From assembly GCF_017948305.1 (NCBI RefSeq), contig NZ_CP072842.1:2300501-2364500 (forward strand): a DNA stretch of 64,000 bases, given 5' to 3'. Under the pieces are notes generated by a model. It made no database searches, was not told the DNA's origin, and was given only the letters and a program-made list of their open reading frames with translations. The DNA comes from Faecalibacter bovis. GTDB lineage: Bacteria; Bacteroidota; Bacteroidia; Flavobacteriales; Weeksellaceae. The first letter of the stretch is position 1. Each line of letters begins with the position of its first letter. A program made the position numbers and the translations under genes. This document shows positions 8,675 through 18,210 of this stretch, one piece after another.

Positions 8675-10825
8675 TTAAATTTTATAAACTTCGTGAACTT
8701 TAATCTGTGTTGTAAATAATCCGTAGTTTACAAAAACAACATCTTTACTTATTTTATCAATGGTTCCAACCGAACTTGATCCATGAATCTTAACTCGATC
8801 ACCCACTTTTAAATTATCTATTTTCTTTTGCGTTGCAACTTTTTCTTTTTGCTCAATCACTTCTTTTTGTTTCGAAATTTCTTTCGAATTTTCTTTTAAT
8901 TCGCGCTGAACTTCTTTTTCAATTATTTTTTCAATTTTCTTTAATTGCTGAACTTCTTTCGTTTTTTTCGCATTTTCCATTTCAACAATTTTCAAGAAAT
9001 TAGCGATTAATTGTTTTTTGTTTTTTGATTTCAAATAAGAATCAGACATATCTACAATTCGCTTTCCAAGCATCATCGTTTTTTGTTCACGATCATATAA
9101 TTGTTGGAAATCATACAATTTTTGCTGAATTTTCTCTTTTGTTTGTTCTAATTCTTCATTCTGAACCAAACTAGTTTCTTTTAATTCTTCAACCTGATCT
9201 TTAGTTTTCTGAATTTCAAATTTTTCTTGCTGAAGTTTTAAAATCGTTTTGTCCAAACTAACTTTTTCACTCTCCACTTTTTTCTTCGCTCGGTTAATTA
9301 ATCTGAAAGGGATTTTATTCTTTTCAGCAACCTCGAACGTAAACGAACTTCCGGCCTGACCTATTTCTAATCGATAAAGTGGTTCTAACGATTTTTTATC
9401 GAATAACATACAAGCGTTAATCGCCTCAGGCAAACGTTCGGCACTTAATTTTATATTGGTGTAATGAGTTGTAAAAACTCCGAAAGATTTTCTTTCGTAA
9501 AATTCTTCGAAGAAAACTTCTGCCAAAGCACCACCTAATTCAGGATCAGAACCAGTTCCAAATTCATCTACTAATAATAAAGAATTTTCATCAGCTTGTT
9601 TCAAGAAATAAGACATCTGTTTTAGTCTATAACTGTATGTTGACAGATGATTTTCAATGGATTGATTATCTCCAATATCAGTAAAAATTTGAGAGAAAAA
9701 TCCGAATTCGCTTTCTTCATCGACAGGAACCAAAACACCTGATTGAACCATGATTTGTAATAATCCAATGGTTTTTAATGTGATAGATTTTCCACCTGCA
9801 TTAGGACCTGAAATAATAATTATTCTACAATCCTTATCCAGAAATAAACTTTGAGGAATTGTACGTTCGTTATTTCTTAAATTATTAAGATATAATAAAG
9901 GATGATAAGCATTTACAAGCTTTATTTGTAAACTATCTTTATTGATTTTTGGTAAAATTCCGTTTATACTTTGCGCATATTTAGCTTTTGCTTGCGTAAA
10001 ATCTATATATTCTAAAAAACGTTGATATTCTTCTAAATTTGGACGGAAAACAGCAATTTTAGCTGTCAAATCCAATAGGATTTGTATAATTAAGTGCTTT
10101 TCATCTTCCTTTAATTCTTCAAATTCACGTCGTGGACCTTGCACACTTTCAGGTTCTATAAATGTAATAGATCCTGTTTTTGAAGTACCTAAAAATTGAC
10201 CTTTTACACGTTTTCTCTGAAAAGATTTTACTGCTAAAACACGACGATTTCCTATAACAGATTCTCGAATATCATCTAAATAATCTGAATGATAAGACAT
10301 CGATTTATTAAATAATTCAGTGATACGAGAATTTAAGTGTCGCAAACGATCACGCACAATTTTAAGTTCAGGACTTGCGTCATCTTTTACTTCTCCGAAT
10401 TTATTAAAAACGGTGTCAATTAATTTAACAATCTCTTTTTCATATTGAATTGAAGAAGCTTTTGTAAAAAGAGTAGGAGTATATTCTTGAAAATTAGTTA
10501 AATACTTTAAAATTTCTTTTACTTGTAAAGCGTTCGATTTTATTTTGAAAAATTCTTCTGCTGGCAGATAATAATTTTCAATTTCTAAGCGCTTTAAATA
10601 TTCGTCAATAATAAAATATTCAGCAAAAGGAAAAGTATTTCCATTTTCAAAACTCGCTAAATATTCGTTGGTTGTATGTAAATCTTTAATTAATTCGTTA
10701 TGATCTAGATAAGGCTGTAACGTTGTAATATGTTCTACAACTTTATCTGTATAAGCAAATGTTGCAATCTCTGATTGTACAACATGAAACTCTAAATCTT
10801 TTAAGGTTTGATTTGATATTTGCAT
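8675..10825 (-). CDS. mutS2: MutS2-family ATPase (Smr-less)
   Basis: This 716-residue MutS2-like protein has the start set at the ATG of MQISNQTLKDLEFHVV; an in-frame extension of 18 codons upstream is not family-like. The clamp/lever domains (about 1-320) precede the MutS ATPase. That domain has a Walker A at SGPNAGGKS near residue 342, then STYSYRLKQM, a Walker B at LLLVDEFGTGSDPE near 420, and TTHYTNIK. A long coiled coil (about 515-665) and a small KOW-like beta domain (VGDRVKIHGSSSVGTID) end the protein. The Smr nuclease domain found at the end of Bacillus MutS2 is absent. MutS2 acts on recombination intermediates and stalled ribosomes rather than on mismatches. Confidence 0.9.
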   Translation of the reverse strand: MQISNQTLKDLEFHVVQSEIATFAYTDKVVEHITTLQPYLDHNELIKDLHTTNEYLASFENGNTFPFAEYFIIDEYLKRLEIENYYLPAEEFFKIKSNALQVKEILKYLTNFQEYTPTLFTKASSIQYEKEIVKLIDTVFNKFGEVKDDASPELKIVRDRLRHLNSRITELFNKSMSYHSDYLDDIRESVIGNRRVLAVKSFQRKRVKGQFLGTSKTGSITFIEPESVQGPRREFEELKEDEKHLIIQILLDLTAKIAVFRPNLEEYQRFLEYIDFTQAKAKYAQSINGILPKINKDSLQIKLVNAYHPLLYLNNLRNNERTIPQSLFLDKDCRIIIISGPNAGGKSITLKTIGLLQIMVQSGVLVPVDEESEFGFFSQIFTDIGDNQSIENHLSTYSYRLKQMSYFLKQADENSLLLVDEFGTGSDPELGGALAEVFFEEFYERKSFGVFTTHYTNIKLSAERLPEAINACMLFDKKSLEPLYRLEIGQAGSSFTFEVAEKNKIPFRLINRAKKKVESEKVSLDKTILKLQQEKFEIQKTKDQVEELKETSLVQNEELEQTKEKIQQKLYDFQQLYDREQKTMMLGKRIVDMSDSYLKSKNKKQLIANFLKIVEMENAKKTKEVQQLKKIEKIIEKEVQRELKENSKEISKQKEVIEQKEKVATQKKIDNLKVGDRVKIHGSSSVGTIDKISKDVVFVNYGLFTTQIKVHEVYKI

Positions 10826-10830
10826 TACAG

Positions 10831-10838
10831 CAAAATTA
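10831..10838 (-). promoter_or_regulatory. Putative -7 box of mutS2
   Basis: On the minus strand TAATTTTG lies only 5 bases before the ATG at 10825. If used, transcription would start at or almost at the initiation codon. No convincing -33 box is seen. Confidence 0.35.
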
Positions 10839-10958
10839 CATAATATTATAATTTTATAAAATAGCTTGTAATAGAACAAAGAATAAAATTTATATGGATC
10901 TTAATTTATAACAAATAAGAAGTAATTATTTTATATTAATTTTATTGAAAATATTATC

Positions 10959-11678
10959 ATGAAATTGAAAATTGAGCAAAGTTGGAATGATGTTTTAGAA
11001 GATGAATTTTCAAAAGATTATTTTTTAAAATTGATAAAATTTGTAGAGAATGAATTTCAATCAAAAACGATATATCCACCTTTTAATCATATTTTTTCAG
11101 CCTTTGATTATACACCTTTCAATGAGGTAAAAGTTGTGATCTTAGGTCAAGATCCATATCATGGACCAAATCAAGCCAATGGTTTAAGTTTTTCTGTGAA
11201 TAATGGTGTGAAATTTCCACCAAGTTTGCAAAATATATACAAGGAATTACAAAATGATTTAGGTTTTTCTATACCAACTTCAGGAGATTTAAGTAATTGG
11301 GCAAAGCAAGGAGTTTTGATGTTAAATTCTATTTTAACTGTAGAAGCTTCTAATGCAGGTTCGCACCAAAAGAAAGGTTGGGAAATCTTTACAGATGCTG
11401 TAATTGAAAAATTAGCTAATGAAAAAGAAGGAATTGTATTTATTCTTTGGGGAAGTTATGCGCAGAAAAAAGGTGCTAAAATAGATCGAAATAAACATTG
11501 CGTTATAGAATCTGCACATCCTTCGCCTTTGTCTGTTTATAGAGGTTTTTGGGATAGTAAACCATTTTCTAAAACAAATGCATATTTGGAAAGTATAGGA
11601 AAGCAAAAAATTGATTGGAAACAAAAAGAAGCAAAAAATGAAACATACATTCAAAGTAGGATTGAATTGGATTTCTAA
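10959..11678 (+). CDS. ung: Uracil-DNA glycosylase (family 1)
   Basis: This 239-residue enzyme removes uracil from DNA and starts base excision repair. It has the water-activating motif GQDPYHG near residue 62 and the uracil-pocket FSVNNGVKFPPSL. WAKQGVLMLNSILTV follows, then the DNA-intercalating loop HPSPLSVYRGF near 186. Length and motif order are normal. The C-terminal 20 or so residues (KQKEAKNETYIQSRIELDF) run past the usual family end and overlap the start of the OsmC gene by 41 bases. Confidence 0.95.
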   Translation: MKLKIEQSWNDVLEDEFSKDYFLKLIKFVENEFQSKTIYPPFNHIFSAFDYTPFNEVKVVILGQDPYHGPNQANGLSFSVNNGVKFPPSLQNIYKELQNDLGFSIPTSGDLSNWAKQGVLMLNSILTVEASNAGSHQKKGWEIFTDAVIEKLANEKEGIVFILWGSYAQKKGAKIDRNKHCVIESAHPSPLSVYRGFWDSKPFSKTNAYLESIGKQKIDWKQKEAKNETYIQSRIELDF

Positions 11679-12132
11679 TCAAAAATCAAGTGATAAATCT
11701 GTTCGGTTTTATTCAAAATCTCATACCATAAAGATTGAAGGTAAAGAAGATTTAAAAGTTTCAGCAGCAAAAGCTTTTAAAGGCGATCCAAGCTTATATA
11801 ATCCTGAAGATTTGTTATTAAGCAGTTTAACATCATGTCATATGATGTCGTATTTATATTGTTGTTCTATTAATAATTTAGAAATCATTTCTTATCAAGA
11901 TAATTCAGAAGCTTTTTTAGAAGTTAATGCTGATGGTAGTGGAAAAATTACTAAAGTTATTCTAAAACCAACTGTAACGATTAAAGAGGAAGAAAATGTG
12001 CAATTAGCAAAAGATTTGCATCAAAAAGCGAGCGAATTATGCTTTATCGCAAATTCGTGTAACTTTCTAATAGAACATGAAATTTCAATTCAAATTGATT
12101 TAAATTCTACTATTCCAAAACATAAAATGTAA
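11638..12132 (+). CDS. OsmC-family peroxiredoxin-like protein
   Basis: This 164-residue protein has the start set at MKHTFKVGLNW. OsmC/Ohr proteins reduce organic hydroperoxides with two conserved cysteines. Here they are in LLSSLTSCHMMSYLYCC and in ANSCNFLIEHE. The glycine/proline segment NPEDLLLSSL that precedes the first cysteine is typical. It overlaps ung by 41 bases and so is probably translationally coupled to it. The substrate subgroup (OsmC, Ohr or YhfA) is not certain; the sequence looks closest to the YhfA/OsmC type. Confidence 0.85.
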   Translation: MKHTFKVGLNWISNQKSSDKSVRFYSKSHTIKIEGKEDLKVSAAKAFKGDPSLYNPEDLLLSSLTSCHMMSYLYCCSINNLEIISYQDNSEAFLEVNADGSGKITKVILKPTVTIKEEENVQLAKDLHQKASELCFIANSCNFLIEHEISIQIDLNSTIPKHKM

Positions 12133-12154
12133 TTTTGTCGAATAAATACATTCC

Positions 12155-12844
12155 ATGCATTCCAATTCAAATCAAGTTGAAGTTGTTGACAGTTTTTCGA
12201 ATTTAGTAGATTTTAATTTTTACGGTTCAAAAAATGCTGTATGTTGGGAAAGGAAATTAATTGGAGATTTTGAGGAGATTACGAATAAATTAGCTTTAAA
12301 AGAGGATATTACGGAAGTTTCAATAGACGATCTTTTGGTTTTAGATTTAACTGAAAAAGGGAATTTAGCAAGAAATATTATAATTTCAGATTTGAAGGAA
12401 CTAACGAAATTCGGAGCTCAACCCACTTTAAATTTATTGAAATCCTATTCACGAGATACTGATTTTGATTTTATTTCTACTGATGTTTATTCTTTCCACG
12501 TCGATCGTTCACCATTATTAATTGATACATATTTGTGTACTTATTATGGCGCTTCGAGTGATATAATTCCAAACGAACAGGTAACTCAGAAAATTTTGAT
12601 TCCAGAAATTAGAAATAAGTTAAGAGAATTTTACGACGAATCAGACGGAGATTTTGATGAATTTTTAAAAGAAAATTTCTTTGATTTACATTATCAATTA
12701 CATGAAAATTCGACTCCGTTAAATTTAGGAAATGGTCATCTTTGGCGTTTAGCTGTAGATCATCCAGATCAGCCTGTTTTACCTTGTGTGCATCGCGCAC
12801 CGATCGAAAAAAACAATGAATTAAGATTATTATTAATTTGTTAG
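12155..12844 (+). CDS. DUF1826-like protein
   Basis: This is a 229-residue soluble protein. The central HVDRSPLLIDTYLCTYYGASSD and the late CVHRAPIEKNNELRLLLIC fit the pattern I know for DUF1826 proteins, whose biochemical role is unknown. It follows the OsmC gene by 22 bases on the same strand, so it is likely cotranscribed with ung and osmC. Conserved His residues in both motifs hint at metal binding, which is an inference. Confidence 0.6.
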   Translation: MHSNSNQVEVVDSFSNLVDFNFYGSKNAVCWERKLIGDFEEITNKLALKEDITEVSIDDLLVLDLTEKGNLARNIIISDLKELTKFGAQPTLNLLKSYSRDTDFDFISTDVYSFHVDRSPLLIDTYLCTYYGASSDIIPNEQVTQKILIPEIRNKLREFYDESDGDFDEFLKENFFDLHYQLHENSTPLNLGNGHLWRLAVDHPDQPVLPCVHRAPIEKNNELRLLLIC

Positions 12845-12896
12845 AATAATCTTTAAATACGTTAAACAATACCTATAATTAGACAAAAATAACAAT

Positions 12897-13229
12897 ATGA
12901 AAAAAATAGATATTACAAGTTTAGAGCATTTAGATCAAATTGATCAAGCGTCATTTAATGAGCCTAAAATCATTTATAAACACAGTACAACATGTGGTTT
13001 ATGTGATATTATTTGGGACATTGTAAAAGAAAGTGATTTTGAACTAAATTATTTAGATCTCTTGACGTATAGACCAATTTCTAATGAAATTGAACGTCGT
13101 TACGGTATTCAGCATGAATCACCTCAGGTATTAATTATAAAAGATGGAAAATGTGTGTACAATGCATCTCATCGAAAAATTAAAAATGAAGAAATCCAAA
13201 AGCAATTGGATCAACTTACTAATGTTTAA
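12897..13229 (+). CDS. ytxJ: Bacillithiol-system redox protein YtxJ
   Basis: This 110-residue thioredoxin-fold protein has the active-site segment IIYKHSTTCGLCDIIWD at about residues 25-41 and the cis-Pro loop ESPQVLIIKDGK near 83-94. The YtxJ family is linked to removal of bacillithiol from proteins. Many flavobacteria make bacillithiol and carry this gene. The CxxC form here (CGLC) gives it two cysteines where some relatives have one. It lies downstream of the OsmC gene, consistent with a thiol-stress group. Confidence 0.85.
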   Translation: MKKIDITSLEHLDQIDQASFNEPKIIYKHSTTCGLCDIIWDIVKESDFELNYLDLLTYRPISNEIERRYGIQHESPQVLIIKDGKCVYNASHRKIKNEEIQKQLDQLTNV

Positions 13230-13237
13230 TATTTAGG

Positions 13238-14689
13238 CTAAATATCCTTCGAGTTTGAAGAAGACCATTTAGAACCAAATGTTACATTACCTTTTTCAAG
13301 CACAATTTCTGAATGTAGGAATTGTGCTGCATTTGCAGATTGTTGAACTTTTATATTACTTCTCTCAATCATTTCTTTTTCGAAAGATTCTAAAACATTT
13401 TGACGAATCGTATCACTTTTACGATCTTCTATTTTTGCAGATGTAATTTTTCTAGCAAGTAAAAGTGCATCTAATAATGCTTGATTTGCACCTTGCCCTT
13501 TGAAGGGACTCATTGGGTGTGCAGCATCACCAAGTAAAGATACTGGTCCAGCTTCATCAAAAAATTCCGGAGTCAATAAATCACGATCATAAACCGGATA
13601 ACCTGTAATTTTTTCGGTAGATGTAGCTTCAATAATTTCAGGAATAGGAGAGTGCCATTGGGTACGTTTTATAACCTCATCTTTTAAAGCAATCGCGCCA
13701 TTTTTACTTAAATTTTTCGCAGCAATTTCATCCATCGGAAAGCTAAATTGCCACATAATCGAATCTTGGTCGTACGGCATCATGTACATACGTTCGGTTC
13801 CATTTGCTGTCTGGAAAACAGTTTTTCCGTCTAATAAATGGCTTTTTGTGTGCTCAATTTTACTTAATGGACAAATTCCTAAAATAACAATGCAACCTAA
13901 ATATTTAAGCGGAAGTGTATCATTATGTTTCATTAATCGACGAACAGTACTACGAATTCCATCTGCACCAACTAATAAATCAAATTTGTAATTAGTTAGC
14001 TTTCCATCAACGTCAAAAGTCAATTCAATTTTATCGTCAACCGAATAATTTATCAGTTGATGATTCCATTTTACATGTTCACTACCACCTAATTGCTCTA
14101 ATAATTTATGACGTAAAGCTTGTCTAGCGATATGAAAATTTGTTGATTTATTTTTATTCTTATTTTGGATTTCATCTTTGTTTTCCAACTTTCGTAAACC
14201 CCATTCGCCAACGACTTCACCTGTAGTTTTATGCGCAAAATGAAGTGTAGAAACGATACCTTCTTCGAAATTAGAAATTCCGAATTTTTTCATCTCTTTA
14301 CTGGCTTGTTGTAACGTTAAACCATATCCTTGAGATCGATCATTAAAAGATTTATCTCTTTCAAAAAGTGTAAAAGGAATTTGACGATGTAAACATGCCA
14401 ATGCCAATGCAATTCCGCCAATACCTGCACCAATAATGGCTATATGTGGAAATTGATCATGATTAGCTGTAGGTCGTTCGTTTGTTTTTATTAAACCAGT
14501 TCCCGAACAATTAGCACACAATTGAATTGAACTTTTTGGTTTTATAGGTTCTTCAATTTTAGATTCATTCTGTTGATATAATTTTAAAGCAGCTTCGTAA
14601 CGTTGCAATTTTCGTTTAGAAATGCCTTGACTTTTTTGCCCATTTCCATAGCATGATGGACAAAAGATAGAATGTTGAATTACGCTCAA
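13238..14689 (-). CDS. FAD-dependent monooxygenase with N-terminal DnaJ-like zinc motif
   Basis: This 483-residue protein starts at a TTG. Residues 1-65 contain two CxxCxGxG-like knuckles (CPSCYGNGQ and CANCSGTGL) about 50 residues apart, the arrangement of a DnaJ-type zinc module. The rest is a class A flavoprotein hydroxylase with GAGIGGIALA near residue 85, the DG motif LVGADGIRSTVRR and GDAAHPMSPFKGQGANQAL near 390. It resembles the UbiH/kynurenine-monooxygenase/TetX superfamily. The substrate is unknown; resistance should not be inferred from the fold. A TATTTTTG box at 14717-14724 (minus strand) is a possible -7 element. Confidence 0.8.
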   Translation of the reverse strand: MSVIQHSIFCPSCYGNGQKSQGISKRKLQRYEAALKLYQQNESKIEEPIKPKSSIQLCANCSGTGLIKTNERPTANHDQFPHIAIIGAGIGGIALALACLHRQIPFTLFERDKSFNDRSQGYGLTLQQASKEMKKFGISNFEEGIVSTLHFAHKTTGEVVGEWGLRKLENKDEIQNKNKNKSTNFHIARQALRHKLLEQLGGSEHVKWNHQLINYSVDDKIELTFDVDGKLTNYKFDLLVGADGIRSTVRRLMKHNDTLPLKYLGCIVILGICPLSKIEHTKSHLLDGKTVFQTANGTERMYMMPYDQDSIMWQFSFPMDEIAAKNLSKNGAIALKDEVIKRTQWHSPIPEIIEATSTEKITGYPVYDRDLLTPEFFDEAGPVSLLGDAAHPMSPFKGQGANQALLDALLLARKITSAKIEDRKSDTIRQNVLESFEKEMIERSNIKVQQSANAAQFLHSEIVLEKGNVTFGSKWSSSNSKDI

Positions 14690-14777
14690 TTGATGGTAGG
14701 TTTACTAAATTTTGTGCAAAAATAAGATTTAAGTTTATATTTCGCTAATGTCAATATTGAATAATCTTTTTAAATAA

Positions 14778-14810
14778 AAACACCTCTATAACTAAAGTTA
14801 AGAGGTGTTT
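14778..14810 (-). terminator. Terminator of the 152-aa lipoprotein gene
   Basis: AAACACCTCT pairs with AGAGGTGTTT around a 13-base loop. On the minus strand it is followed by TTTATTT. It lies 37 bases past the lipoprotein stop codon. Confidence 0.8.
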
Positions 14811-14846
14811 GATTTTATTTTTAATAAATGTGATTGCAATTCAATT

Positions 14847-15305
14847 TTAATGTTGAGGTAAAAATGACTCGAGCGATTTATATAAATTTTCTAACTCATT
14901 AAGATTAGCATTTGAATCGAATGATTTTGTTTGATAAATATTCTTATTGTCTTTAATTTTTATTACAGATTTTAAATTTGTGATATTAAATCTACCGTTT
15001 TTAAGATCATCTGATGAAGGTGAAATAATATCATCCATATTTTTATAATCAATAACACTAATTTGTTCTAATAAGTCATTCCACTGTTTTTCTTCTAATG
15101 GATATTTATAATCCTTATTAAAATTAGTAACGATATAATAATTAGGGTAAATTTTAACTTTACTGGTTGTTGTGTCTGTATTTTGAACGAGTTCGATAAA
15201 TTCAATTTTAGTGGTTTTATTCTTTGAATCAAAGATTGTATTTGATTTACATCCAATAATTAACGTAATAAAAAAAAGAATTATCAACTGTAGCCTTAAA
15301 TTCAT
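14847..15305 (-). CDS. Putative lipoprotein, hypothetical (152 aa)
   Basis: A type II signal peptide ends in LIIGCKSN, so the mature protein should be lipidated at Cys19 and held in the membrane. The remaining roughly 130 residues are polar with alternating beta-like segments. No family is recognised. It is divergent from the T9SS metalloprotease gene, with about 55 bases between the start codons. Confidence 0.7.
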   Translation of the reverse strand: MNLRLQLIILFFITLIIGCKSNTIFDSKNKTTKIEFIELVQNTDTTTSKVKIYPNYYIVTNFNKDYKYPLEEKQWNDLLEQISVIDYKNMDDIISPSSDDLKNGRFNITNLKSVIKIKDNKNIYQTKSFDSNANLNELENLYKSLESFLPQH

Positions 15306-15360
15306 AATAATTTTTATTTTTACTAAGTTAACATTTTATAAATTAATCAATTATAAATCT

Positions 15361-17997
15361 ATGAGAAAATATTTTATTCTTTTATCGGCATTAAGCTTGC
15401 CAATATTTGGGTTTTCACAATGGAATCAAGCAAATTCTAAAAATATTGTGGAAATAAAAGATTCTAAAAAGAATATAGCTCCTATTACTATTTATGCTTT
15501 GGATCACCAATCAATCGAAAATTCTTTAAATCAATTAAATTATAAATTTCCAGAGCAAAGAACGGAAATTAATTTCCCAAATTCTAATGGGAAAATGGAA
15601 ACGTTTGTAGTGTGGGAGACATCAAATTTTGATGAAGCATTACAACGTCGCTTTCCAAATATTAGAGCATTTACAGGGTATAGTAAAACATCTCCAAACA
15701 AAATCGTTCGTTTCAGTTCATCTCAAAAAGGATTGTCTGTAATGATTATGGACAAAGGAATCTCTACTTATATAGAGCCTTATGATGTTTCAAACAAGAA
15801 TTATATTCTATACGATACAAATACGAAAAAGCCAGAAGAATTTAAAGAATTCAATTGTACAGTAGCAAATGAAAACGCTGAAGATTCAACTTCTACTATA
15901 GACGAATCAAAAGTATTAGCTGGAAATTTTAAAACTTATCGTTTAGCTTTATCAAATACAGGTGAATATGGTGTTTACCATGGCGGTACGGTAGAAGATG
16001 TTCTTGCAGCTATGAATAATACAATGACGCGTCTAAATGGTGTATTTGAGAAAGATTTATCGATCCATTTTAATCTAATTGAAGATGTTGTAGATAAATT
16101 AATATTTTTAAGCCCTTCTACAGATCCATATTCGAGTGGAGGTCCAGACGAAGCGCATAGTGTTATTAGTGGTTTAATTAATGTGAACGATTATGACATG
16201 GGCCACTTGTTGGACAAAGAAAATGCAAATGGAGCAGCTTATCTAAGAAGTTTATGCAACAACAGTAGTAAAGCTGGTGGCTGGACTGCACATAATATTC
16301 CTGACGGAGCATTTTATGATATAGATTATGTGGCGCACGAAATGGGGCATCAATTGGGTGCAGGACATACTTATACCTATTATTCAACTCAATCTGATCG
16401 AACTGTAGAGTTAGGTAGTGGTAATACAATTATGGCGTACACAGGAATTACAGGAAATCTAGATGTACAAGCGAATTCATATGATTATTTTCATTCCGCT
16501 AGTATTGCTCAAATTAAAAGTAGAATTAACGGAACTTCATGTGGTGTAGCGACACCAATGCCAACTGAACCTCCGGTTGTAGATGCAGGACTTGATTATA
16601 CTATTCCTGCTAGTACACCATTTGTATTAAATGGAGTTGTGACAGGACCAGAAAGTTCAAATTACACCAATAATTGGGAGCAAATCGATTTAGCTACAAC
16701 TGCTCAGCTAGGAAATAATTCAATTGCATATCCTGCCAAAATTGCGGGACCAATGTTTAAAGCGTTGTTACCTGTAGCGGAAACTTACCGTTATTTTCCA
16801 AATTTTAACAATGTATTAGCTGGTGTTTTAACGACGAAATGGGAATCAGTTTCTAATGTAAATAGAAATTTAAATTTTTCATTAACTACTCGTAACAATC
16901 ACCCAACAGATCCACAAACAACGAGAGATGATGCTAAAGTAACGGTTGTGGCAGAGGCAGGACCATTCGTAGTTACTTCACCTGTAGTTGGTGAATCAAC
17001 TCAATCTGGTCAACCATTTTTAGTCAAGTGGGATGTAGCAAATACAGATGTAGCCCCGATCAATACTTCGTTAGTTAATATTAAATTTTCTAAAGATGGA
17101 GGAAAAACATTTACTTATTTAGTTCAGGATACTGCTAATGATGGTGAAGAATCAGTGACTATTCCTGCAGACTCTCAAACTGATAATGCCTACTTTATTG
17201 TAGAAGCTGTAAATAATGTTTACTATGCAATAAGTCCAAGTTTCGTGGTAGATTATGAAGTAAGAGGCGAGGTTTGTAGTACATACACATACACAGGAAG
17301 TCCGATTGTAATTACAGATGGTCCTGGAGGAAACTCGATTACTTCTCCTGAAGTTACAGCTCCATTAGATATTACAGAAGACGGAAATATTACTAAAATT
17401 AAGGTAGCTTTAAATGTAACGCATCCAAGAGTAGGGAACTTAAATATTGGTATTGAAAATCCACAAGGGAATAGAGCTTTAGTTTGGGACAGAACGTGTG
17501 CAAATAGACCAAATATTAATGCAACTTTCATAGATGATGGTACTACTGTAAATTGTACAGTTTCTCCAATTTCAGGTGAAATTAAGTCTAGTGAATTATT
17601 GAAGATTTTTAACGGAAAAAGTCCAGAAGGTCAATGGAAAATTTATGCTTCGGATAATATGCCTGGTAGTACAGGACAAATTAATTCTTTTAGTATAGAT
17701 GTTTGTAAACGTGATGTACAAGTTTTAAACGTGACTGACGTTGTAAAAGATGTCAATCTAAATATTTATCCAAATCCATCAAAAGGAGATATTAATATTA
17801 GTGCTAAAAATTTAAAACAAGATAAAATTACTGTAACAGTAATCGAATTAACTGGTAAAGTTGTTAAGAAGGAAGTAATTAATCACAATGGTGGAGAATT
17901 ACTTAAAAACTATTCATTACAATTACCTGCAGGTGTTTATATCATTAATTTAGAAGGAGATAATATCAAAATTTCTAGAAAAATTATTATTAAATAG
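15361..17997 (+). CDS. Secreted zinc metalloprotease with P-domain and T9SS tail
   Basis: This 878-residue protein has the start set at MRKYFILLSALSLPIFGFSQ, which is its signal peptide; longer in-frame starts lack one. After a propeptide of roughly 180 residues comes a reprolysin-like (metzincin) domain. Its zinc site HEMGHQLGAGH is near residue 326, followed by the Met-turn area NTIMAYTGI. A proprotein-convertase P-domain follows (about 640-780, ITEDGNITKIKVALNVTHPRVGNL). The last 80 residues are a type A T9SS sorting domain (NIYPNPSKGDINI ... GVYIINLEGD). It should be a cell-surface or secreted protease. It closes with a strong terminator beside the island boundary. Confidence 0.9.
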   Translation: MRKYFILLSALSLPIFGFSQWNQANSKNIVEIKDSKKNIAPITIYALDHQSIENSLNQLNYKFPEQRTEINFPNSNGKMETFVVWETSNFDEALQRRFPNIRAFTGYSKTSPNKIVRFSSSQKGLSVMIMDKGISTYIEPYDVSNKNYILYDTNTKKPEEFKEFNCTVANENAEDSTSTIDESKVLAGNFKTYRLALSNTGEYGVYHGGTVEDVLAAMNNTMTRLNGVFEKDLSIHFNLIEDVVDKLIFLSPSTDPYSSGGPDEAHSVISGLINVNDYDMGHLLDKENANGAAYLRSLCNNSSKAGGWTAHNIPDGAFYDIDYVAHEMGHQLGAGHTYTYYSTQSDRTVELGSGNTIMAYTGITGNLDVQANSYDYFHSASIAQIKSRINGTSCGVATPMPTEPPVVDAGLDYTIPASTPFVLNGVVTGPESSNYTNNWEQIDLATTAQLGNNSIAYPAKIAGPMFKALLPVAETYRYFPNFNNVLAGVLTTKWESVSNVNRNLNFSLTTRNNHPTDPQTTRDDAKVTVVAEAGPFVVTSPVVGESTQSGQPFLVKWDVANTDVAPINTSLVNIKFSKDGGKTFTYLVQDTANDGEESVTIPADSQTDNAYFIVEAVNNVYYAISPSFVVDYEVRGEVCSTYTYTGSPIVITDGPGGNSITSPEVTAPLDITEDGNITKIKVALNVTHPRVGNLNIGIENPQGNRALVWDRTCANRPNINATFIDDGTTVNCTVSPISGEIKSSELLKIFNGKSPEGQWKIYASDNMPGSTGQINSFSIDVCKRDVQVLNVTDVVKDVNLNIYPNPSKGDINISAKNLKQDKITVTVIELTGKVVKKEVINHNGGELLKNYSLQLPAGVYIINLEGDNIKISRKIIIK

Positions 17998-18020
17998 TAA
18001 TTTTCAAATTGTAAAAACAA

Positions 18021-18053
18021 AAAAAAAGTTCTGATTTATTCAGAACTTTTTTT
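18021..18053. terminator. Bidirectional terminator beside the island boundary
   Basis: GTTCTGA at 18028-18034 pairs with TCAGAAC at 18040-18046, flanked by seven A and seven T. It ends the metalloprotease gene. In the empty chromosome it would also end mnmE, whose last bases reappear at 18,079. Confidence 0.9.
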
Positions 18054-18078
18054 GTTTTATAAAGCTATATTTAGGTGT

Positions 18079-18097
18079 TTTACTTTCCGATACAGAA
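18079..18097. repeat. Left attachment-site direct repeat (orphan mnmE end)
   Basis: This 19-bp sequence is identical to 56856-56874. Read on the minus strand it is TTCTGTATCGGAAAGTAA plus A, the codons FCIGK-stop of mnmE, but no mnmE gene is attached here. A diverged third copy is at 35549. Confidence 0.85.
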
Positions 18098-18210
18098 TGT
18101 GTAAAACTCTTTATTTATAAGTGTTTACACATAATGAGGTGTAGTTTTGGTGAAGTGATTTTAATGAAAGTTTAACATTATTTCATAGAAATTAATTGAA
18201 AATCTTCTTA
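18098..18210. repeat. Island left arm, copy 1
   Basis: The roughly 110 bases next to the attachment repeat recur with few changes at 35567-35676. The match includes a run from AGGTGTAGTTTTGGTGAAG onward. It ends inside the 3' end of hipT here and in a hipT relic there. Confidence 0.85.

Noticed and set aside
10826-10879. Longer N-terminus for MutS2
   Set aside because: The extra 18 codons are hydrophobic and unlike the family, and they span a promoter-like box.
13238-14689. Tet(X)-type tetracycline resistance enzyme
   Set aside because: The flavoprotein fold is shared, but the extra zinc module and ordinary chromosomal setting give no support for a resistance role.
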